Shown here: piece after piece, positions 25,167 through 33,561 of the stretch
Layout of the letters: each line of letters starts with the position of its first letter
How positions within the stretch are numbered: position 1 is the stretch's first letter
NCBI GenBank assembly: GCA_022787565.1
Contig: JALFVN010000009.1
Location: 1 to 44,092 of the forward strand
Length of the DNA: 44,092 nt
Source of the DNA: Clostridiales bacterium
Lineage (GTDB): Bacteria; Bacillota; Clostridia; Oscillospirales; Oscillospiraceae
Direction: 5' to 3'
Made by a program: the position numbers and the translations under genes
Notes under the pieces: generated by a model
The model's database searches: none
Told to the model about the DNA's origin: nothing
The model's input: the letters and a program-made list of their open reading frames with translations, nothing else

Positions 25167-26300
25167 ATGGAAATATATACGGTAAGCCCGGGTGACAGTT
25201 TATGGCGCATTGCCAGACGCTACGGCACTGACGCGGAAGAGCTGGCCCGCATCAACCAGCTCAATGATCCCTCCCGCCTGGTGTCAAGGCAGGCCTTACT
25301 TGTCCCCTCGGCTGAAACAGGCAGCCGTCCCCCCATTGAGGTGAACGGCTATGCCTATCCCAATATTGCCCGGAACGTGTTAGACGAGACCCTGCCCTAT
25401 CTCAGCACGCTCTGCCCTTTCAGCCATCATATGACCGTCACCGGGGAACTGATCCCCATTCCCGACAGCGCCATGGTGGAGGCCGCCCGGGCAAACGCTG
25501 TGGCTCCCCTGCTGACCGTCACCAATCTGGGGGAAAGCGGCGGCTTTTCCGGAGAAATCGCCCACGCGGTATTCACCGACCGGCAGGTGCAGGACCGCTT
25601 TTTCGAAAACCTGTTCTCCGCCCTGCATCAGAAGCCCTATTACGGCGTGAATTTCAACATTGAGTACGTTTTTCCCTATGACCGGGACAGCTACAGCCAG
25701 TTTCTCCACCGGGCTTCCGAAGCCCTCCACGCCCAGGGCTATTTTCTCAGCACCGCTATCGCCCCCAAGGAGAGTGACAGCCAGGAGGGGATCCTCTACT
25801 CCGCCCACGACTACGAAGCCCACGGCCGCTGGGCCGACCGGGTGATCATCATGACCTATGAATGGGGCTATACCTACAGCGCTCCCCAGGCGGTGTCGCC
25901 GGTGAACCGGGTGAGGCGGGTGCTGAAATACGCGGTGACACAGATTCCCGCCGGGAAGATTCTGATGGGTTTTTCCAACTATGGCTACAGCTGGAATCTG
26001 CCCTGGCGGCAGGGTGACGCGGCAAAGGTCATCTCCAATTCTGCCGCCATGAACCTGGCCGTCTCCGTGGGGGCGGAGCTGAAATTTGACCAGACCGCCC
26101 AGGCCCCCTTTTTCAGCTACACCGACAGCGCCGGTCAGCGGCATGCGGTTTGGTTTGAGGACGTGCGCAGCGTGCAGGCCCGGCTTCAGCTGGTGAAGGA
26201 ATTCGGCCTTGCAGGAATAAGCATCTGGACCATCAACCAGCTTTTCCGCCCCGCCCTTCTGCTCTTGCAGAGCATGTACAGCGTGGAGAAGCTCATTTAA
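25167..26300 (+). CDS. LysM plus GH18 glycosidase, spore cortex-lytic type (YaaH-like)
   Basis: A 377-residue protein. One LysM domain (2-45, YTVSPGDSLWRIARRYGTDA) is followed by a GH18 domain (about 55-370). It has the same plan as Bacillus YaaH/SleL and related spore glucosaminidases that cut cortex muramic-delta-lactam peptidoglycan during germination. The GH18 active-site segment reads GVNFNIEYV: the catalytic Glu is kept, but Asp residues of the DxxDxDxE signature are Asn. There is no signal peptide, as in spore-loaded enzymes. ATG 25167 follows AAAGGATG; the longer frame to 25077 lacks a site. Spore association is inferred. Confidence 0.82.
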   Translation: MEIYTVSPGDSLWRIARRYGTDAEELARINQLNDPSRLVSRQALLVPSAETGSRPPIEVNGYAYPNIARNVLDETLPYLSTLCPFSHHMTVTGELIPIPDSAMVEAARANAVAPLLTVTNLGESGGFSGEIAHAVFTDRQVQDRFFENLFSALHQKPYYGVNFNIEYVFPYDRDSYSQFLHRASEALHAQGYFLSTAIAPKESDSQEGILYSAHDYEAHGRWADRVIIMTYEWGYTYSAPQAVSPVNRVRRVLKYAVTQIPAGKILMGFSNYGYSWNLPWRQGDAAKVISNSAAMNLAVSVGAELKFDQTAQAPFFSYTDSAGQRHAVWFEDVRSVQARLQLVKEFGLAGISIWTINQLFRPALLLLQSMYSVEKLI

Positions 26301-26309
26301 ACATAGAAG

Positions 26310-26333
26310 ATCCCCCGGCGCGAGCCGGGGGAT
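26310..26333. terminator. GC-rich hairpin between convergent genes
   Basis: A 10-bp perfect stem (26310-26319 with 26324-26333), loop GCGA. There is no real T-run on either strand, so termination may be weak. Confidence 0.5.
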
Positions 26334-26346
26334 TCGAGATTATATC

Positions 26347-27738
26347 TTACTTCTTGCTCTTGATGTATTTGTCGATGCTCTTGGCGCCGGTCTTGCCTGC
26401 GCCCATGGCCAGGATGACGGTGGCCGCGCCGGTGACAGCGTCGCCGCCGGCGAAGACGCCCTCGCGGGAGGTCTGGCCGTTCTCGTCTGCCTCAATGCCG
26501 CCCTTTTTGGTGGTGGCCAGGTTCTTGGTGGTGGACTTGATCAGGGGGTTGGGGCTGGTACCGATGGCGATGACCACCGCGTCGCAGTCCAGCACCCAGT
26601 TGGAGCCTTCCACGGGGACAGGACGGCGGCGGCCCTTCTCGTCCGGCTCGCCCAGTTCCATCTTCTGCAGCTCGATGCCCACCACATGGCCGTTCTCATC
26701 GCCCTTGATGGAAACCGGGTTATTGAGCAGCATGAACTCGATCTCTTCCGGCTCGGCGTGCTCCACCTCTTCCTTACGGGCGGGCAGCTCGTCCTTGCCG
26801 CGGCGGTAGGTGATGTAGACATGCTCCGCGCCCAGGCGCTTTGCCACACGGGCAGCGTCCATGGCCACGTTGCCGCCGCCCACGATGGCTACGCGGTTGA
26901 ACTTCTTGATGGGCGTATCGTAATCGTCCCGGTAGGCTTTCATCAGGTTCACGCGGGTGAGGAACTCGTTTGCGGAATAAACACCCAGCAGATTTTCGCC
27001 GGGGATATGCAGAAACTGGGGCAGACCCGCGCCGGAGCCGATGAACACGGCCTCATAGCCGTCCTCGAACAGCTCGTCCACGGTCAGAGACTTGCCGATA
27101 ATGGCGTTGGTAACGATCTGGACGCCCATGGCCTTCAGGTTTTCGATCTCCGCAGCCACGATCTCCTTGGGGAGACGGAACTGGGGGATGCCGTAGACCA
27201 GAACGCCGCCGGCCTTATGGAATGCCTCGAAAATGGTCACGTCATAGCCCATCTTACGCAGGTCACCCGCGCAGGTCAGGCCCGCAGGGCCGGAGCCGAT
27301 GACGGCGATCTTGTGCCCGTTGGATTCGGGCACGGTGACGGCAGGCTTATCCTCCTTGGCCATGTGGTAGTCAGCCACAAAGCGCTCCAGACGGCCGATG
27401 CCCACGCTCTCGCCCTTGATGCCTCTCACGCACTTGCTCTCGCACTGCTTCTCCTGGGGGCAGACGCGGCCGCAGACGGCCGGCAGGGAGTTGGTGGAGG
27501 TGATAATATCGTAAGCGGCGTCAAAGTCGCCCTCGGCCACTTTGGCGATAAACTCGGGGATGCGCACGGATACGGGGCAGCCGGTGCGGCACAGGGAGTT
27601 TTTGCAGTTGAGGCAGCGCTTTGCCTCGTCGATGGCCATCTCGGCGGTGTAGCCCAGAGCCACCTCGTCAAAGTTTTTGTTCCTTACCAGAGGATCCTGC
27701 TCCGGCATGGGATTTTTCTGCATTTTCATATTAGCCAT
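26347..27738 (-). CDS. nfnB: NfnB/GltA-type NADPH-dependent Fe-S flavoprotein
   Basis: A 463-residue cytoplasmic flavoprotein. Two [4Fe-4S] sites are formed by Cys42, 45, 50, 54 and Cys89, 93, 99, 103. FAD binds GSGPAG (148-153), NADPH binds VGGGNVAMDAARV (from 286), and the C-terminal FAD block is GGDAVTGAATVILAMG. Often annotated as glutamate synthase small subunit (gltA), but no large subunit is present. The adjacent NfnA-type gene points to NfnAB, which bifurcates electrons between NADPH, NADH and ferredoxin in anaerobes. Its start overlaps the nfnA stop by 8 bases with GGGAGG upstream. Confidence 0.9.
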   Translation of the reverse strand: MANMKMQKNPMPEQDPLVRNKNFDEVALGYTAEMAIDEAKRCLNCKNSLCRTGCPVSVRIPEFIAKVAEGDFDAAYDIITSTNSLPAVCGRVCPQEKQCESKCVRGIKGESVGIGRLERFVADYHMAKEDKPAVTVPESNGHKIAVIGSGPAGLTCAGDLRKMGYDVTIFEAFHKAGGVLVYGIPQFRLPKEIVAAEIENLKAMGVQIVTNAIIGKSLTVDELFEDGYEAVFIGSGAGLPQFLHIPGENLLGVYSANEFLTRVNLMKAYRDDYDTPIKKFNRVAIVGGGNVAMDAARVAKRLGAEHVYITYRRGKDELPARKEEVEHAEPEEIEFMLLNNPVSIKGDENGHVVGIELQKMELGEPDEKGRRRPVPVEGSNWVLDCDAVVIAIGTSPNPLIKSTTKNLATTKKGGIEADENGQTSREGVFAGGDAVTGAATVILAMGAGKTGAKSIDKYIKSKK

Positions 27739-28597
27739 TGCGTTTTCCTCCCGTCATTCTGCAGATATGCTGAGCGGCCTCATCCTGCTCGTCCTTATAG
27801 AAGGCGGCGCGCTTGAGGAGAGAGTCGAAATCCACTTCATGGGCGTCAAAGTCCGGGCCGTCCACGCAGGCGAACTTGGTCTCTCCGCCCACAATGACGC
27901 GGCAGCCGCCGCACATGCCGGTGCCATCCACCATGATGGGGTCAAGGGAGATGATGGTCTTGATCCCGTAGGGGCGGGTGACGTCGGCCAGGAATTTCAT
28001 CATGATATCCGGGCCGATGGCAATGACCCGGTCAAACTGGGGCTTGCCCTCGGCGATATTGGCGTCGATCTCCTGCTGGAGGTACTGGGTGGTGAAGCCT
28101 TTTTCGCCGTAAGTGCCGTCGTCCGTGCAGATAATGAGCTTGTCGGAGGCCGCCTTCAGCTCCTCCTTCAGGATGACGATATCCGCGCTGCGGAAGCCGG
28201 CGATGAAGGTCACTTCAATGCCCAGCTTGTGCATCTCCTTGGCAATGGGATAGGCAATGGCGCAGCCCACGCCGCCGCCCACCACGCAGACCTTCTTCAG
28301 GCCTTCCATCTCGGTGGCTTTGCCCAGAGGGCCAACAAAGTCGGAGATATAATCCCCCTCCTCCACGGTGTGGAGCATTCTGGTGGTGCGGCCGGCTGCC
28401 TGTACCATAACGGTAACGGTGCCCTTTTCCCGGTCCCATCCGGCAACAGAGACGGGAACGCGCTCGCCCTGCTCATCCAGACGGAAGATCACGAACTGAC
28501 CCGCCTGGGCATGACGCGCCACCAGCGGGGCCTCGATCTCGAAGAGGCAGATGGTCTTTGCCTCGTTTAAAAATCTTTTGCTTACAACCTTGTACAT
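27731..28597 (-). CDS. nfnA: NfnA-type ferredoxin/NAD reductase subunit (PyrK-like)
   Basis: A 288-residue flavoprotein of the sulfide dehydrogenase/PyrK group. N-terminal FAD domain with RVPVSVAGW, NAD domain with VVGGGVGCAIAYPIA (106-119), and a C-terminal [2Fe-2S] site VDGTGMCGGC...FAC. The four likely ligands are Asp224, Cys229, Cys232 and Cys244, the unusual one-Asp/three-Cys pattern known from Thermotoga NfnA. With NfnB it forms the NADH-dependent reduced ferredoxin:NADP+ oxidoreductase. GAGGTG precedes ATG 28597. Confidence 0.9.
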   Translation of the reverse strand: MYKVVSKRFLNEAKTICLFEIEAPLVARHAQAGQFVIFRLDEQGERVPVSVAGWDREKGTVTVMVQAAGRTTRMLHTVEEGDYISDFVGPLGKATEMEGLKKVCVVGGGVGCAIAYPIAKEMHKLGIEVTFIAGFRSADIVILKEELKAASDKLIICTDDGTYGEKGFTTQYLQQEIDANIAEGKPQFDRVIAIGPDIMMKFLADVTRPYGIKTIISLDPIMVDGTGMCGGCRVIVGGETKFACVDGPDFDAHEVDFDSLLKRAAFYKDEQDEAAQHICRMTGGKRNG

Positions 28598-28640
28598 CAA
28601 AACACCTCTATTTGCTTTGTAGTTTTGTTCATCCTGCTTT

Positions 28641-28669
28641 ATTTTACTCTCCTGTGCCCCTAAAGTCAA
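28641..28669 (-). promoter_or_regulatory. promoter of nfnAB
   Basis: Minus strand TTGACT, a 17-base spacer and TAAAAT, 43 bases before the nfnA start. Confidence 0.6.
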
Positions 28670-28704
28670 ACCTTATTCTATGACTAATTACAAAGCCTTC
28701 TGTA

Positions 28705-29607
28705 TCATCTCCGGTTCTGTTTGGCGGCAGCCTCTTTCAGCTCCGTCACATAACGCACCACATAGTTGGCAAAGCGCCGGGTGGCAGGGCCGGCCTTTTC
28801 CCCGGCGGCAATGGCAATGCCGATGGTGCGCTTTGCCTCCGGGATCAGGGGCAGGATCTGCACATTGTCGCTTCTGCCCTTCAAGAGCAGCTCCGGCATG
28901 ATGCTGATGCCCAGCCCCTGCTCCACCATGGCGATGATGGCATAATCGTCCTTGGTATAAAAGCGGACATTGGGCTTTACTCCCGCGGCCTCCAGTGCCC
29001 GTCGGGCGTCGTGGTCGGAGCTCTGGAGCAGACTGATAAAGGGCTCCGTCTCGCACTCCACCAAGGGAAACTTGGGGTAATGTTCAAAGCGGCTGCCCCG
29101 GGGCAGTATGGCCAGAAGCCTGTCCTCCATCAGGGGGATGCACTCGCAGTCCAGCGCGCAGGGCACGTTCACAAAGCCGATATCGATGCTGCCGTCCTGG
29201 AGCCACTGCTCCACGTCGTGATAGTCTCCGTTCAGCAGTTTGAAATCCACACTGGGGTAGTCCTGCTGGAACTCCTTGAGCACCGCGGGCAGCCAGTGGA
29301 CGGCGACGGAAGTAAAGGCCCCGATCCGTACGGTGCCGCTTTCCAGCCCCCGGATGGCCGAGGCGGTCTGCTTCAGCCGTTCCGCGCTGCCCAGCAGATC
29401 CCGCACCGCAGGCGCCATCCGCTCTCCCTCCAGCGTCAGCTTCACGCCCGCACGGCTCCGCTTCAAAAGGGCAAAGCCCAGTTCCTCCTCCAGACTGTTG
29501 ATGCTGTGGCTGACAGCGGACTGGGTGCAGCCCAGTTCCTCCGCCGCATTGGTCAAGCTCCCCTGTTCCACCACGGTGATGAAAGCCTGATATTTCTGTA
29601 TGTTCAT
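28705..29607 (-). CDS. LysR-family transcriptional regulator
   Basis: A 300-residue LTTR. N-terminal winged HTH (1-60) with FITVVEQGSLTNAAEELGCTQSAVSHSINSL spanning recognition and start of the linker helix; effector-binding domain 90-295. ATG 29607 follows GGGAG; an upstream in-frame ATG at 29640 lies inside the palindrome and lacks a ribosome site. It is divergent from putP across a region holding a perfect 30-bp palindrome, so control of itself and of the symporter is the likely role. The effector may be the transported substrate (proline or similar), which is inference. Confidence 0.9.
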   Translation of the reverse strand: MNIQKYQAFITVVEQGSLTNAAEELGCTQSAVSHSINSLEEELGFALLKRSRAGVKLTLEGERMAPAVRDLLGSAERLKQTASAIRGLESGTVRIGAFTSVAVHWLPAVLKEFQQDYPSVDFKLLNGDYHDVEQWLQDGSIDIGFVNVPCALDCECIPLMEDRLLAILPRGSRFEHYPKFPLVECETEPFISLLQSSDHDARRALEAAGVKPNVRFYTKDDYAIIAMVEQGLGISIMPELLLKGRSDNVQILPLIPEAKRTIGIAIAAGEKAGPATRRFANYVVRYVTELKEAAAKQNRR

Positions 29608-29628
29608 GCGCTCTCCCGCCTTTACATG

Positions 29629-29658
29629 AATTCTTTTCATGTGAACATGAAAAGAATT
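29629..29658. promoter_or_regulatory. perfect 30-bp palindrome, likely operator
   Basis: AATTCTTTTCATG (29629-29641) and its exact inverse CATGAAAAGAATT (29646-29658), separated by TGAA. It lies between the divergent LysR and putP genes, 22 bases from the LysR start. Confidence 0.7.
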
Positions 29659-29720
29659 AAGATAATTGATATTATAGACGAAAAAAAGCAGAAAGCAAGG
29701 GAAAGATGCTGTTTTCTCCC

Positions 29721-29748
29721 TTGTCAGTTCCGACCGGGAGCGTATAAT
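29721..29748 (+). promoter_or_regulatory. promoter of putP
   Basis: TTGTCA, a 16-base spacer and a consensus TATAAT, 32 bases before ATG 29781. Confidence 0.65.
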
Positions 29749-29780
29749 TGCAACATCTTCACAAAAAGGCAGGACTTATC

Positions 29781-31307
29781 ATGAACGCATCCGTATTTAT
29801 TCTGATCTCCATCATTGTATATCTGCTGGGTATGCTGGCCATCGGCGCATATTATTCCCGGCGAAACAACAGCTCTACCGACTTTTATCTGGGCGGACGC
29901 AAGCTTGGGCCCATTGTGGTGGCGCTGAGTACCGAAGCCTCCGACATGAGCAGCTGGCTTTTGATGGGCGTCCCCGGACTTGCCTATTTCTGCGGCCTGG
30001 CCGACGCCGTATGGACGGTCATCGGTCTGGCGGTGGGTACATATCTGAACTGGCTGATTGTGGCCAAACGGCTGCGCCGCTATTCGGTGAAGGTTGACGC
30101 CATCACCATCCCCGATTTCTTCGCCCACCGTTTCCGCGACAGGAGCGGTCTGATCGAGGGGATCGCCGCCCTGATCATCATTGTTTTCTTCGTTCCCTAC
30201 ACTGCTTCCGGCTTTGCTGCCTGCGGCAAGCTGTTCACCAACCTCTTTGACGTGGACTATATAGCGGCCATGCTTATCAGCGCCGCTGTCATCGTGGGCT
30301 ACTGCGCCATGGGCGGCTTTATGGCAGCCAGCGTCACCAGCCTGATCCAGAGCATCGTCATGACCGCAGCCCTTGTGGTTATTCTGATTTTCGGCATCAA
30401 CACAGCAGGCGGCTGGGGCGCCGTGGTGGAAAACGCCAGGTCCATTCCGGGCTACCTGAGCCTGACCGCCAGCACCACCATCAACTCCGCCGTTCCCGGG
30501 AAATACGGCTTTCTGACCATTGTCTCCACGCTGGCCTGGGGTCTGGGCTATTTCGGCATGCCCCACATTCTCAACCACTTCATGGCCATTAAAGACGAGG
30601 AGAAGCTGAAAATCTCCCGCCGCGTAGGCGAGACCTGGGTCATCATCTCCATGAGCGTTGCCATCATTGTGGGCATTGTGGGCTTTGCCATGAGCCGCAC
30701 GGGCGCGATTACCACCTTTGAAAGCTCCTCCGCCGCTGAGGCAGTCATTGTCCACATCGCCTCCCTTCTGGCCGAAAACGGCGTTCTTGCCGCTCTGCTG
30801 GCCGGACTTGTGCTGGCCGGTATTCTGGCCTCCACCATGTCCACCGCTGACGCCCAGCTGCTGGCCGCCGCCTCCAGTATCTCCCACAACCTGCTCCAGG
30901 GCGTGTTTCATCTGAAGCTCTCCAACAAGCAGGAGATGCTGATCGCCCGCGTCACCGTCCTCGCCGTGGCCGTAATGGGCTGCCTCTTTGCCCGTGATCC
31001 CGGCAGCTCCGTGTTCGGCATCGTCTCCTTCGCCTGGGCCGGTTTCGGCGCGGCCTTCGGCCCGGTAATGCTCTTCTCCCTGTTCTGGAAGCGCAGCAAC
31101 CGTTACGGTGCTCTGGCCGGACTCATCACCGGCAGCGCGGTGGTATTTATCTGGAAGTATCTGGTCCGTCCCCTGGGCGGAGCCTGGAACATCTATGAGC
31201 TGCTGCCCGCCTTCATCGCGGCCTCCATCGTCATTGCAGTTGTCAGCCTGCTTACCCCTGCTCCCGAAAAGGAGATCGTGGAAGAATTCGAATCTGTGGG
31301 AAAATAA
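29781..31307 (+). CDS. putP: sodium/proline symporter (SSS family)
   Basis: A 508-residue membrane protein with about 12-13 segments, standard PutP length. Signature blocks are STEASDMSSWLLMGVPG (Na+/substrate site region, close to the SASDMSGWLLMG of PutP), LAWGLGYFGMPHIL, and ILASTMSTADAQLLAAASS (SSS family signature). It imports proline, or a related compound, with Na+. ATG 29781 follows AGGA; the frame extends to 29748 without a ribosome site. It is monocistronic and ends in a strong terminator. Likely controlled by the divergent LysR regulator. Confidence 0.9.
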   Translation: MNASVFILISIIVYLLGMLAIGAYYSRRNNSSTDFYLGGRKLGPIVVALSTEASDMSSWLLMGVPGLAYFCGLADAVWTVIGLAVGTYLNWLIVAKRLRRYSVKVDAITIPDFFAHRFRDRSGLIEGIAALIIIVFFVPYTASGFAACGKLFTNLFDVDYIAAMLISAAVIVGYCAMGGFMAASVTSLIQSIVMTAALVVILIFGINTAGGWGAVVENARSIPGYLSLTASTTINSAVPGKYGFLTIVSTLAWGLGYFGMPHILNHFMAIKDEEKLKISRRVGETWVIISMSVAIIVGIVGFAMSRTGAITTFESSSAAEAVIVHIASLLAENGVLAALLAGLVLAGILASTMSTADAQLLAAASSISHNLLQGVFHLKLSNKQEMLIARVTVLAVAVMGCLFARDPGSSVFGIVSFAWAGFGAAFGPVMLFSLFWKRSNRYGALAGLITGSAVVFIWKYLVRPLGGAWNIYELLPAFIAASIVIAVVSLLTPAPEKEIVEEFESVGK

Positions 31308-31320
31308 GCATAACACGTTA

Positions 31321-31361
31321 AAACCCGGTGATTTCCGACAAAGGAAGTCACCGGTTTTTTT
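31321..31361 (+). terminator. terminator after putP
   Basis: A 12-bp stem (31325-31336 with 31343-31354) with one G-T pair, followed by seven T. Confidence 0.8.
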
Positions 31362-31373
31362 ACATTCTGCTAT

Positions 31374-31402
31374 TTGACGGAAACGGGCAATGGTGATATC
31401 AT
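31374..31402 (+). promoter_or_regulatory. promoter of nagA
   Basis: TTGACG, a 17-base spacer and TATCAT, 38 bases before the GTG start. Confidence 0.55.
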
Positions 31403-31427
31403 TCAGTTGAAATCAAATTTTATTCCG

Positions 31428-31440
31428 GGAGGGATCCTCC
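31428..31440 (+). promoter_or_regulatory. ribosome site of nagA inside a small inverted repeat
   Basis: GGAGG-GAT-CCTCC: the Shine-Dalgarno sequence and the bases just before the GTG start are exactly complementary. The 5-bp hairpin would hide the ribosome site. Confidence 0.5.
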
Positions 31441-32553
31441 GTGATTCTCAACAACGCAAGGATTTTTCGCAGCGGCCATTTTGAGACCGGCTCCATTGCC
31501 TTTTCAGACACCGTAAGCGGCTTTGAACCGGGTCCCGGCATTGACGTGAAGGGCGCCTATGTTGTCCCCGGCTTTATCGACGTCCACACCCACGGTGCCG
31601 CCGGACTGGACGCCAGCGACTGCACGGCAGAGGAGATCCCCGCCCTGTCCCAGTATTACTGCGGCCACGGCGTCACCTCCTTCTGCTTCACCACCATGAC
31701 CATCCCCGAGGCGGCGCTTGTCCGGGTAATGAACAACATCCGGGGCTTTTCCCGGCCCGCAGACGGGGCAAAGTGTGCCGGCGTCCATATGGAAGGCCCT
31801 TTCCTGTCCTACAAGAAGCGGGGCGCTCAGGCGGCGGAGAATCTGCGCCTGCCGGACATCGACATGTTCCACCGCCTCAACGAGCTCAGCGGCGGACAGA
31901 TACGCCTCATTACCGTAGCCCCGGAGCTGGAGGGCATGACGGAGTTTATCCGGGAAGTCTCCAGGGTCTGTACAGTATCTCTGGGCCACAGCACTGCGGA
32001 CTTTGACACCGCCATGGCCGGCTTTGCCGCCGGCGCTTCCCACGCGACCCATCTCTTCAACGGCATGCAGCCTTTCCACCACCGGGATCCGGGCCTTGTG
32101 GGCGCAGCCTTTGCCGCCGGGGCAAGGGCAGAGCTGATCTGTGACGGCATCCACATCCACCCGGCGGTCATTCTGGCCGTGCACAGGATGTTCGGAGAAA
32201 GGCTTGTCATCATCAGTGACTCTCTCCGCTGCGCCGGACTGACCGACGGGCATTACGACCTGGCCGGTCAGCCCATTGTGGTCAAGGGCGGCAAAGCCAC
32301 CCTGCTGGACGGCACCATTGCCGGTTCCTCCACCAACCTGCTGGACGAGCTGAAAAACCTGGTGTCTTACGGAGTGCCCCTTGAGGCGGCTATCACCGCC
32401 ATGACCGAATCCCCGGCCCGGGCCATCCGCATGTTCGACCGTATCGGCTCTCTGGACGTGGGCAAGTGCGCCGACCTGCTGGTGCTGGACAAGGAGCTGA
32501 ATCTGAAGGCCGTCTTTATTGACGGTGAACCCGCCTGGGGCAGTCTGGAATAA
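31441..32553 (+). CDS. nagA: N-acetylglucosamine-6-phosphate deacetylase
   Basis: A 370-residue amidohydrolase. Metal and catalytic motifs in order: HTHG (His49, His51), HMEGPF with Glu118, SLGHS, HATHLFNGM and the catalytic Asp in IISDS. It converts GlcNAc-6-phosphate to glucosamine-6-phosphate plus acetate, the first step in amino-sugar catabolism and wall recycling. The start is GTG, with GGAGGG 7 bases upstream. No nagB or PTS gene is adjacent, so it stands alone with its own promoter and terminator. Amino sugars released from host mucin or from its own peptidoglycan are plausible sources. Confidence 0.93.
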   Translation: MILNNARIFRSGHFETGSIAFSDTVSGFEPGPGIDVKGAYVVPGFIDVHTHGAAGLDASDCTAEEIPALSQYYCGHGVTSFCFTTMTIPEAALVRVMNNIRGFSRPADGAKCAGVHMEGPFLSYKKRGAQAAENLRLPDIDMFHRLNELSGGQIRLITVAPELEGMTEFIREVSRVCTVSLGHSTADFDTAMAGFAAGASHATHLFNGMQPFHHRDPGLVGAAFAAGARAELICDGIHIHPAVILAVHRMFGERLVIISDSLRCAGLTDGHYDLAGQPIVVKGGKATLLDGTIAGSSTNLLDELKNLVSYGVPLEAAITAMTESPARAIRMFDRIGSLDVGKCADLLVLDKELNLKAVFIDGEPAWGSLE

Positions 32554-32562
32554 AGTCCGGGC

Positions 32563-32606
32563 AAAAAAAGAACACCGTTGTTCACTTTTGAACAGCGGTG
32601 TTTTTC
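32563..32606. terminator. bidirectional terminator between nagA and the abrB-like gene
   Basis: A 14-bp stem (32571-32584 with 32589-32602, one G-T pair), an A-run on the left and a T-run on the right. Confidence 0.8.
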
Positions 32607-32616
32607 GTTTTTCTGA

Positions 32617-32862
32617 TCAGAGCTTTGCTCTGAGCTTTGCGATGCAGTCGGGGCAGACGTTCTTGCCCTTGAAGTTGATCACATTCTTTGCATTGTCGCA
32701 GAAAATGCAGGTGGGCTGATATTTGCGGAGAATAATATTATCTCCGTCAACATATATTTCCAATGCGTCTTTCTCCGCGATATCCAAGGTGCGTCTCATT
32801 TCGATAGGCAGAACGATACGGCCAAGTTCATCGACCTTGCGGACAATTCCAGTTGATTTCAT
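32617..32862 (-). CDS. AbrB-family transition-state regulator with Cys4 C-terminus
   Basis: An 81-residue DNA-binding protein. The swapped-hairpin AbrB/SpoVT domain (1-47) is clear: STGIVRKVDELGRIVLPIEM. The C-terminal part has CIFC (about 52-55) and CPDC (about 72-75), a probable zinc knuckle seen in clostridial AbrB proteins. AbrB-type proteins repress post-exponential and sporulation genes during growth. AAGGAG precedes ATG 32862; the longer frame to 32937 lacks a site. It is divergent from the spore-maturation genes spmAB, a suggestive pairing. Confidence 0.88.
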   Translation of the reverse strand: MKSTGIVRKVDELGRIVLPIEMRRTLDIAEKDALEIYVDGDNIILRKYQPTCIFCDNAKNVINFKGKNVCPDCIAKLRAKL

Positions 32863-32905
32863 TGCTTTTTTCTCCTTTTTCCAATAGCTACACTCCAGCA
32901 TTTGA

Positions 32906-32934
32906 ATCATACCACCATTATTCGACAATGTAAA
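32906..32934 (-). promoter_or_regulatory. promoter of the abrB-like gene
   Basis: Minus strand TTTACA, a 17-base spacer and TATGAT with TG one base upstream (extended -10). Confidence 0.65.
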
Positions 32935-32991
32935 CAAAATTTTTTCTTTGAAACAAAAATTTAATATTTGCAGAATAAGGATGGTGATTTT

Positions 32992-33561
32992 ATGTTTTCG
33001 TTTTTACTTTTTGCCATATTACTGTTATCAACGCTATTCTCCCTGATTTTTGGGACAAGCATGGAAACCGGTTCCTCTTTGTTCGAAGGGGCCGGAAAAG
33101 CCGTGGAATTCAGTCTTTCCATAGGCGGTGGGATTTGCCTGTGGAGCGCGGTAATGGAACTGATGGAACGCTGCGGCGTGGCCTCCGCCATCTCAAAAGC
33201 GCTTCGTCCTCTGCTGATCCGTCTGTTTCCCTGCGCCGCCAGGGACAGAGAGACGCTGGACGCGCTGAGCCAGAATGTGAGCGCAAATCTCCTGGGGCTT
33301 GGAAACGCCGCCACCCCGGCGGGCATCCGGGCAGCAAAGGGCATTGCCGGACTCGGCGCAAAGGCAGAGGACGAGCTCTGCCTGCTGGTGGTGCTGAACA
33401 CCGCCTCCATCCAGCTTATCCCCTCCACCATTGCGGCTGTCCGGGCCTCTTCAGGTGCCTCCTCAGCCTTTGACATCACCCCTGCCGTGTGGATCAGCTC
33501 CCTGTTCTCCGTATGTGCCGGACTGGGGGCGGCGGCTGTGCTGCGGCGGCTGTGGAGATGA
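32992..33561 (+). CDS. spmA: spore maturation protein A
   Basis: A 189-residue membrane protein of the SpmA/nucleoside-recognition group with four or five hydrophobic segments. The signature NLLGLGNAATPAG (about 101-113) is present. SpmA and SpmB are needed for dehydration of the spore core in Bacillus and Clostridium; their transported species is unknown. ATG 32992 is preceded by AAGG at a long spacing; a TTG at 32968 is the alternative. The stop overlaps the spmB start as ATGA. No dacB-like gene is upstream, unlike in Bacillus. Confidence 0.9.
   Translation: MFSFLLFAILLLSTLFSLIFGTSMETGSSLFEGAGKAVEFSLSIGGGICLWSAVMELMERCGVASAISKALRPLLIRLFPCAARDRETLDALSQNVSANLLGLGNAATPAGIRAAKGIAGLGAKAEDELCLLVVLNTASIQLIPSTIAAVRASSGASSAFDITPAVWISSLFSVCAGLGAAAVLRRLWR

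Noticed and set aside
26347-27738. Calling this gene glutamate synthase small subunit
   Set aside because: No large glutamate synthase gene is present and an NfnA-type partner overlaps it, so NfnB is the better reading.
29724-31316. A minus-strand open frame of about 530 codons opposite putP
   Set aside because: Its low-complexity Gly/His/Asp/Gln composition is that of an antisense shadow; putP is unmistakable on the other strand.
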